From assembly GCA_937139435.1 (NCBI GenBank), contig CAKZPX010000262.1, forward strand, positions 1 to 9,583: a DNA stretch of 9,583 nucleotides. The letters are read 5' to 3'. This stretch comes from an uncultured bacterium. GTDB taxonomy: Bacteria > Hydrothermota > Tepidihabitantia > Tepidihabitantales > Tepidihabitantaceae. Of this stretch, positions 5,619 to 9,583 are shown piece by piece. Under the pieces are notes generated by a model. That model saw nothing but the letters and a program-made list of their open reading frames with translations, was not told the DNA's origin and did no database searches. Position numbers and translations under genes: made by a program. How positions within the stretch are numbered: the stretch's first letter is position 1; each line of letters starts with the position of its first letter.

Positions 5619-6551
5619 CTATCCTCCCTGTCGGGCAAGAAAACTCTCCACCTCTTCTAAAGCCGGCATTGATGGTTCCGCACCGAGTACCGTTGTCGCC
5701 AGGGCGCCACAGGCATTGGCAAAACGTACTGCGGTATCAATGTCCTTGCCCTGTGCCAGACTCACCGCCAGACCGGCACGAAACGCATCACCGGCACCGG
5801 TAGAGTCCACCACCTTTACCGAAAACGCCGGCAATCGGCGCCTGCCCTCCCGGTCATACACAACCGCTCCATCCGCACCAACTGAAACAACCACCGCCTG
5901 CCTGCCTCGCTTTAACTCGTCTATCGCCCAGTTATCAATTGAATCGCCCTGCGCAAGCTCTGCTGCCTCAATCTCGTTCGGGACAATGTAATCTATCGGC
6001 TGGTCAATCGGTAGTTCAATGTTGTGAAAAGGTGCCGGGTCCAGAAGCACAGTCTTGCCGGCATTGCGGGCAATTGTCGCCGCCTGAAAAGAGATCTGAC
6101 GCGGAATCTCAAACTGCAACATCAACACATCTGCCCGGGCAATCTCCTCCTTTGCCGCCGCAACCTGTTCCCGGTCTATCCGGCGATTTGCCCGGGAAAT
6201 CCCGATAATCGCATTCTGACCTGATGCGTCAATCAAAGGACAGGCAACACCGGTGCCCATCTCCGGGTCGCGCCAGACAAACTCGGTGCTCATCCCCTCC
6301 TCGGCCATCTTCTTTAGAAACAGCTCGCCAAAATAGTCAGCGCCAATCCTGCCCACCATTATCACCTCAGCACCGAGCCGATGACAGGCGATCGCCTGAT
6401 TAAACCCCTTACCGCCCAGAAAAAGCCCGAACTCCTCACCGGGCATTGACTCGCCCGGACGGGGAAACCGGTGCACCCGGAAAACCAGGTCAGTCATAAA
6501 CGAACCCACCACACACACCCGCACCCGGCGCTCAGTTTGCGTTTCCTTCAT
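5619..6551 (-). CDS. rbsK: Ribokinase-family (PfkB) sugar kinase
   Basis: This 310-residue cytoplasmic carbohydrate kinase transfers ATP phosphate to a sugar hydroxyl. The PfkB signatures are complete: VVGSFMTDLVFRV (14-26), PRPGE (30-34), GGKGFNQA (46-53, PfkB signature 1), the QFEIP stretch (146-150), LDPAP (170-174), PNEIEAAEL (191-199) and DSTGAGDAFRAGLA (249-262, signature 2, catalytic base Asp255). Aligned by eye to E. coli RbsK, the ribose contacts Asp16, Gly42, Lys43, Asn46, Glu143 and Asp255 are kept as Asp21, Gly47, Lys48, Asn51, Glu148 and Asp255. Asn14 is replaced by Met19. The length matches the family (about 300-310). Ribose is the default guess, but the Met19 change and the zero-gap link to an FSA-like aldolase leave room for another sugar. 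The start is ATG at 6551, with only a weak, closely placed AGGGA before it. Confidence 0.88.
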   Translation of the reverse strand: MKETQTERRVRVCVVGSFMTDLVFRVHRFPRPGESMPGEEFGLFLGGKGFNQAIACHRLGAEVIMVGRIGADYFGELFLKKMAEEGMSTEFVWRDPEMGTGVACPLIDASGQNAIIGISRANRRIDREQVAAAKEEIARADVLMLQFEIPRQISFQAATIARNAGKTVLLDPAPFHNIELPIDQPIDYIVPNEIEAAELAQGDSIDNWAIDELKRGRQAVVVSVGADGAVVYDREGRRRLPAFSVKVVDSTGAGDAFRAGLAVSLAQGKDIDTAVRFANACGALATTVLGAEPSMPALEEVESFLARQGG

Positions 6552-6560
6552 ATCCCTAAT

Positions 6561-6588
6561 TTTCTACTTTAATTCTCTAATATGTCAA
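6561..6588 (-). promoter_or_regulatory. Candidate sigma70-like promoter of the kinase-aldolase unit
   Basis: On the minus strand, a perfect TTGACA (6588-6583) is followed after 16 bases by TAGAAA (6566-6561, 4 of 6). The -10 ends 9 bases before the ATG at 6551, so the leader would be extremely short, as proposed for the glycosyltransferase. Confidence 0.4.
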
Positions 6589-6633
6589 CGATTACCGAAA
6601 AACCTGAATCACCGCTATCGGGCAAAATGGGAT

Positions 6634-6661
6634 TTGACCTTTTCAGCCTCGCTTCTATAAT
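6634..6661 (+). promoter_or_regulatory. Strong sigma70-like promoter in front of the broken secreted-protein gene
   Basis: TTGACC (6634-6639, 5 of 6) is followed after 16 bases by a perfect TATAAT (6656-6661). The -10 is embedded in a small inverted repeat, CTTCT (6652-6656) and AGAAG (6663-6667). Downstream, AAGGA (6681-6685) sits 8 bases before the ATG at 6694. This is the best promoter plus ribosome site combination in the window, yet it leads only to a gene remnant. Confidence 0.55.
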
Positions 6662-6693
6662 CAGAAGTGGTTAACCAAAAAAGGAAAGAAAAA

Positions 6694-6834
6694 ATGAGGC
6701 GTTATCTTGTTATTTTGTTTTTAATTGCCCATCTCCCGGGCAACCCCATCATCCCTCATCCCTGCCGGCATCTACTTCTATCAATTAACCGTCGGGGAGA
6801 AAAAACTGAAGGTAGATTTATTTTGATGAAATAA
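6694..6834 (+). pseudogene. Remnant of a secreted protein gene: signal-peptide start plus frameshifted sorting-module end
   Basis: From ATG 6694 a 46-codon frame opens with MRRYLVILFLIAHLPG, a typical signal-peptide start with a good ribosome site and promoter. The rest of that frame (about residue 20 on) is not protein-like. In the frame one base over, 6761-6826 reads PAGIYFYQLTVGEKKLKV then DLF and a stop. This is the classic end of a type IX-style sorting module (Ala-Gly-Ile-Tyr-Phe-Tyr, a turn, then a Lys-rich strand). So the two ends of an exported protein gene survive next to each other in different frames with the whole body missing. The best explanation is an internal deletion followed by decay. 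Expression of a real 46-residue peptide is the alternative. The gap 6552-6871 holds this remnant, the flanking promoters and a GC-rich hairpin, and nothing else I can identify. Confidence 0.65.
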
Positions 6835-6849
6835 AAACCATTCTTACTA

Positions 6850-6863
6850 CGAGCGCGCGCCCG
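6850..6863 (-). terminator. Possible GC-rich hairpin downstream of batE
   Basis: The sequence CGGGCGCGCGCTCG on the minus strand, 8 bases past the batE stop, can fold into a 5-bp stem with a 4-base loop and one G-T pair. A T-rich stretch follows only about 11 bases later, so it is not a standard intrinsic terminator. It includes the self-complementary run GCGCGCGC. Confidence 0.25.
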
Positions 6864-6871
6864 GTAAAAAA

Positions 6872-7618
6872 CTACTGATATTGTCCTTTTCTATTCTCGC
6901 TGTATACCCGCTCCACCGCTTCCTGCTCCACCCAGCCAACCAGACCGCCCGGCATCTGAATTAACCGGTAACCCGCCCGTTCCTCAATTATCCGCACCTC
7001 CAGCCCATCGTGCACCGTGGCAATCTCCTTGTACTCGGCACCCGGTCCAGAACGGAGAATCGCCTCCGGCACAGCCACCACCGCCTGAGCCGGATTGACC
7101 AGCCCCTGCCAGAAGAACACCGCCAGCAGGAGGTAGAGAAAAACTAACGCCAGCCCCAGAGAGATAAATCCGAAAACCCTTTTACCGCTGATGAGAAAAA
7201 GGGCAACCGCCAGACCCAGAAGGAAAAATGCCAGACCGCATGCCAGCCCGGTTACACCCACCGACAGGATGGTAAAGGCGCTGCGGATGATATTCAGAAG
7301 TGGACTCGTTGCGGAGTAGTTTTTGTCTGGACGGAACTGCCGGACAAACGCAATGTTATTTTTGATATCCGGGTCGTGCGGTTTTAACGCATAGGCGCGC
7401 AGGTAGTCGGCAAGCGCCCTGCCCAGCTGTCCCTGTTTGAAATAGGCGTTACCACGGTTATAGTAGATCTCTGCTGCCCGCACAATCCCCAGCGCCGAAT
7501 CGTACAAAACCACCGCCCGGAAAAAGTCGCCCGCCTCATAGGCGGCGTTACCCTGCTGGAAGAAATCTAAATGTGCCGGCGCCGCAATCACGAGAAAAAC
7601 CAGCAATGTTCCCATCAT
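6872..7618 (-). CDS. batE: BatE-like TPR and SH3-domain membrane protein
   Basis: A 248-residue protein matching BatE of Bat (Bacteroides aerotolerance) operons, where membrane-bound VWA, TPR and BatD proteins are thought to form a periplasmic complex. The N-terminal hydrophobic segment (about 3-14) is followed by two TPR units (about 17-50, FFQQGNAAYEAGDFFRAVVLYD, and 51-84, YYNRGNAYFKQGQLGRALADYL). Then come two membrane segments (about 115-143 and 147-171) and a bacterial SH3-like domain (about 180-237: AILRSGPGAEYKEIATVHDG, ending GLVGWVEQEAVERV). The order TPR, paired membrane helices, SH3 is typical of BatE. The frame is open further upstream, but ATG at 7618 is chosen because it forms an ATGA overlap with the batD stop and places the signal segment at the very N-terminus. 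Translation is probably coupled to batD. A second ATG follows immediately at 7615. Confidence 0.85.
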   Translation of the reverse strand: MMGTLLVFLVIAAPAHLDFFQQGNAAYEAGDFFRAVVLYDSALGIVRAAEIYYNRGNAYFKQGQLGRALADYLRAYALKPHDPDIKNNIAFVRQFRPDKNYSATSPLLNIIRSAFTILSVGVTGLACGLAFFLLGLAVALFLISGKRVFGFISLGLALVFLYLLLAVFFWQGLVNPAQAVVAVPEAILRSGPGAEYKEIATVHDGLEVRIIEERAGYRLIQMPGGLVGWVEQEAVERVYSENRKGQYQ

Positions 7619-9384
7619 AACTCTGCTACCACCATCCGTGCCCTCTGCAAAAGTTCCTGCGGATTGCACTCCACCGTCCCGGGTGAAAACCGGGCAACTT
7701 GACAGATGTTCAGCGCCTCAACCAGCCGGGCAATCGCCGCACCGGAACCGCCCTGTTTAACCAGCGTTTCCTCTAACTCCGGTATCGTCATACCGGTGGT
7801 GTTAATATTAAACCGGTCGCCAGCGTAGTCGGTCAGCGCCTGATAGATGACAGAATAGAAATCTGCCTGACGATTCTCGGCAAGAAACCTTTCCGCCTCC
7901 TTCAATCTCCGGCGCACCAGACCGGTTGCCCGGCTGCGCCGGGCATAGGAGGTGTCGGTGCGCAACCGGCGCTGACGACCACCCACAACCAGACCGACCA
8001 CCATCAACAGCACCCCGAGAGGATAGAAAAGCCACCAGCCCCAAAAATCGGTCTCACCTGTTAACCGGTTACCGGTCTTGATGTGCCGGATATCCGCACC
8101 CAGCACCCGCATTCCCGGGCTACCGGTAACATCGGTTACGGTTCGGCTCGGGACACCGACCGCAACAAACTCCAGCGCGGGCGTCTTTCTGGTATAATAA
8201 CCGCCGGTCTGCGGGTCAAAGAACCCCAGTTGTATCTCCGGGATGCGAAACCGTCCATCAGCGAGTGGCAGCAGCGGATAGTTAAACTTTCTTGTGCCGT
8301 TAAGTTTTCCGGAGGCGTAACTGAAATTGTCCTTTGTCTCCGGTGCCAGCACCTTTAACTCGGGTAGATCCGGCACAACCGGTGCCCCAACCAGACCGAG
8401 ATTACCGGTACCGGTCACCGCTATCGTAAGGGTAACTGGCTCACCGCCCCTGCTGGTATCGGAACTTAAAACCGCACTTACCTTAAAATCACCCACCCCA
8501 CCGCTGAAAAAGACCGGTTTTCCCTGTTCGGGCAGCGGTTTAACAGTAACTGTAATCGGACGGGAGGACACATCAAATGGACGGGCCGAGGAGAAGAAAA
8601 ACCCGGGTGTGAGCATCTCACCGGCAAGGGTCATCTTCCCCACCTGTAACTCACCGGCGGTGGTGGGAAAAAGAGCGGTGCGGCGCAGCACCGCAGCATA
8701 GAACCATTTCCCCTGATACTGTTTTCTCTCGTAACGCAACTCTTTGGGCTGATAGATGTCCTGCGCCCAGAACCCGGTTAGTTCCGGTGTCTCTTTGATA
8801 TTCAAACTGGCAACTTCACCAGAAGTGTAAAATGTCCAGGTTACTGTCAGCTGCTCGCCCTGATAGACAACAGTCCGGTCCGCACTCGCAACTAAAAAGC
8901 ACTCCCCGGTCTGCGGTGCTGGTTCGTCAAAAAGGTCAAAGGGTGAACCGGGTGTCACCGGACCGGTTCCCCGGCGCTGTCGGGGTGACGGACCGGTGCC
9001 GGACTTTGTTACCTGGACTGTAATCGGCTCGGTGGTGTATTCAACACCGTCATATCTCAGCCGGCAGGAACCGATCACCAGTGTACCGGTTTTCTTCGGT
9101 ACCAGGGTGTAAACAAAACTTATCGTCTGCTGCTGAGTCACCCTGCCATTGACAATCGCAATGCTTGTTGACTGCGATTGAGAACTGCCGAGGTTGTCAA
9201 ACCCCTCCAGTTGCGGTAACTCCGGTCGGGGCACCCGTCCGATATTTGTCCCTGCCACCCGCACCGTCAGGTACAATGGCTCACCGAGCCCGACCGTTGT
9301 CTGGTCAACCTCCGCAGTAAAGTTAATCTCACCGGCACTGATTTCGCTCACCAGTAAAAGTAAAATCACCAATCCGGCGCGCAT
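7615..9384 (-). CDS. batD: BatD (oxygen-tolerance family) membrane-anchored protein
   Basis: A 589-residue protein of the BatD family (PF13584). A signal peptide (about 3-17, AGLVILLLLVSEISA) precedes a periplasmic region of repeated Ig-like beta domains. The first is about 19-127, opening with INFTAEVDQTTVGLGEPLYLTV and containing the family-typical run of Ser/Gln before QTISFVYTLVPKKTGTLVIG. The second is about 160-285 (FLVASADRTVVYQGEQLTVTWTFYT) and the third about 297-410 (GDFKVSAVLSSDTSRGGEPVTLTIAVTGTGNL). A Pro/Gly/Arg linker (128-158) lies between the first two. One membrane helix (about 447-468) leads to a basic, helical cytoplasmic tail (470-589). The start ATG 9384 has AAGGAG exactly 5 bases upstream, overlapping the stop of the preceding gene. 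The role is structural within the Bat complex; no enzymatic motif is seen. Confidence 0.9.
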   Translation of the reverse strand: MRAGLVILLLLVSEISAGEINFTAEVDQTTVGLGEPLYLTVRVAGTNIGRVPRPELPQLEGFDNLGSSQSQSTSIAIVNGRVTQQQTISFVYTLVPKKTGTLVIGSCRLRYDGVEYTTEPITVQVTKSGTGPSPRQRRGTGPVTPGSPFDLFDEPAPQTGECFLVASADRTVVYQGEQLTVTWTFYTSGEVASLNIKETPELTGFWAQDIYQPKELRYERKQYQGKWFYAAVLRRTALFPTTAGELQVGKMTLAGEMLTPGFFFSSARPFDVSSRPITVTVKPLPEQGKPVFFSGGVGDFKVSAVLSSDTSRGGEPVTLTIAVTGTGNLGLVGAPVVPDLPELKVLAPETKDNFSYASGKLNGTRKFNYPLLPLADGRFRIPEIQLGFFDPQTGGYYTRKTPALEFVAVGVPSRTVTDVTGSPGMRVLGADIRHIKTGNRLTGETDFWGWWLFYPLGVLLMVVGLVVGGRQRRLRTDTSYARRSRATGLVRRRLKEAERFLAENRQADFYSVIYQALTDYAGDRFNINTTGMTIPELEETLVKQGGSGAAIARLVEALNICQVARFSPGTVECNPQELLQRARMVVAEL

Positions 9385-9389
9385 CTTCT

Positions 9390-9395
9390 CTCCTT
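9390..9395 (-). promoter_or_regulatory. Shine-Dalgarno of batD overlapping the upstream stop codon
   Basis: AAGGAG (9395-9390, minus strand) shares its AA with the TAA stop (9396-9394) of the upstream gene and lies 5 bases before the batD ATG. It is the strongest ribosome site among the complete genes here. It fixes the batD start and indicates that terminating ribosomes hand over to batD. Confidence 0.8.
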
Positions 9396-9583
9396 ACCAG
9401 TCCTTTTCTACCTGACGCTTTGCCCGCGGCCGGCGCACCTGCTCCTGGATCTGTTTCTCTTTGTTCTCAATCGCCTGTAAAATCCGCTCTGCTTGCTCCC
9501 GGTCCATACCGCTCCCCTTCTCCTGCCTTTCCGGTTTGCCCGATTGCGACTCGGGCTGCCTTCCACCACCACCGGACTGGTTC
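9394..9583 (-). CDS. batC: C-terminus of a BatC-like (TPR) or VWA-TPR Bat protein, N-terminus beyond window
   Basis: Only the last 62 residues are present. A Gly/Ser/Gln-rich hydrophilic linker (NQSGGGGRQPESQSG) is followed by a short helical tail, MDREQAERILQAIENKEKQI, and a basic end finishing VEKDW. A low-complexity Gln/Glu-rich linker, then a helix of the form xQAxxILxAIxxxEK, then a Lys-Asp-Trp terminus is the usual end of BatC proteins and of BatB-BatC fusions. That identity agrees with batD following after 9 bases and batE after that. The TPR units themselves are not visible, so BatC alone cannot be separated from a VWA-TPR fusion. An internal ATG (Met26) is not the start, because the linker before it is in frame and protein-like. 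Confidence 0.75.
   Translation of the reverse strand, partial: NQSGGGGRQPESQSGKPERQEKGSGMDREQAERILQAIENKEKQIQEQVRRPRAKRQVEKDW

Noticed and set aside
5539..5991. 150-codon plus-strand frame opposite the aldolase/kinase junction
   Set aside because: It spans two genes with unmistakable catalytic motifs; its Ser/Thr/Ala/Pro-rich product is what an antisense frame of such genes gives.
7619..7669. Upstream extension of batE (17 extra residues)
   Set aside because: It would overlap batD by more than 50 bases and put a hydrophilic stretch before the signal segment; the ATGA overlap start is the normal arrangement.
8327..8701. 124-codon plus-strand frame inside batD
   Set aside because: It is a shadow of the batD Ig-like domains with no domain signature of its own.
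1..9583. tRNA, rRNA, CRISPR array, insertion sequence or phage features
   Set aside because: No clover-leaf gene, regularly spaced repeats, transposase motif or terminal inverted repeats were found on either strand by eye.

Overview
The window looks like chromosomal DNA from an uncultivated, probably thermophilic bacterium of the FCB-like or candidate division WOR-3 (Stahlbacteria) type. I infer this from three things: secreted proteins that end in a short Gly-Val-Tyr-Phe type C-terminal sorting module (type IX secretion style), a Bat (Bacteroides aerotolerance) operon, and roughly 50% GC with very dense gene packing. The placement is inferred from gene content only. No rRNA, tRNA, CRISPR array or insertion sequence was seen.

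Layout, left to right. A family-4 glycosyltransferase runs leftward off the window edge (1-822, minus). A ~100-base divergent promoter region separates it from a rightward pair: a small uncharacterised membrane protein (950-1309, with a start that looks damaged by one base) and a PrsW-type intramembrane metalloprotease (1339-2109). A 10-bp inverted repeat and a sigma70-like promoter then lead into a second rightward unit. It encodes an unrecognised secreted beta-rich protein (2217-3716) and a secreted alpha/beta hydrolase with an intact Ser-Asp-His triad (3748-4941). Both end in the same kind of sorting module, so both are probably exported and retained at the surface.

Convergent to these is a leftward two-gene unit: a ribokinase-family sugar kinase (5619-6551) followed with zero spacing by a fructose-6-phosphate-aldolase/transaldolase-like enzyme (4980-5618). 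This suggests a coupled sugar-phosphate step. The 320-base gap at 6552-6871 is not empty. It holds the kinase promoter, a well-formed opposite-strand promoter and ribosome binding site, and a broken secreted-protein gene. That gene keeps only a signal-peptide start and, in another frame, the last residues of a sorting module.

The right third is a leftward Bat operon, read as the C-terminus of a BatC-like protein (9394-9583), then BatD (7615-9384), then BatE (6872-7618). The genes are tightly spaced (9-base gap, then an ATGA overlap). The MoxR, DUF58 and VWA members expected of such operons would lie beyond the right edge.

The points most worth a second look are the remnant secreted gene at 6694-6834, the paired sorting-domain proteins, the PETase/dienelactone-hydrolase-like enzyme, the one-base start lesion at 921-925, and a striking excess of the palindrome ACCGGT (28 copies by hand count) across all reading phases.
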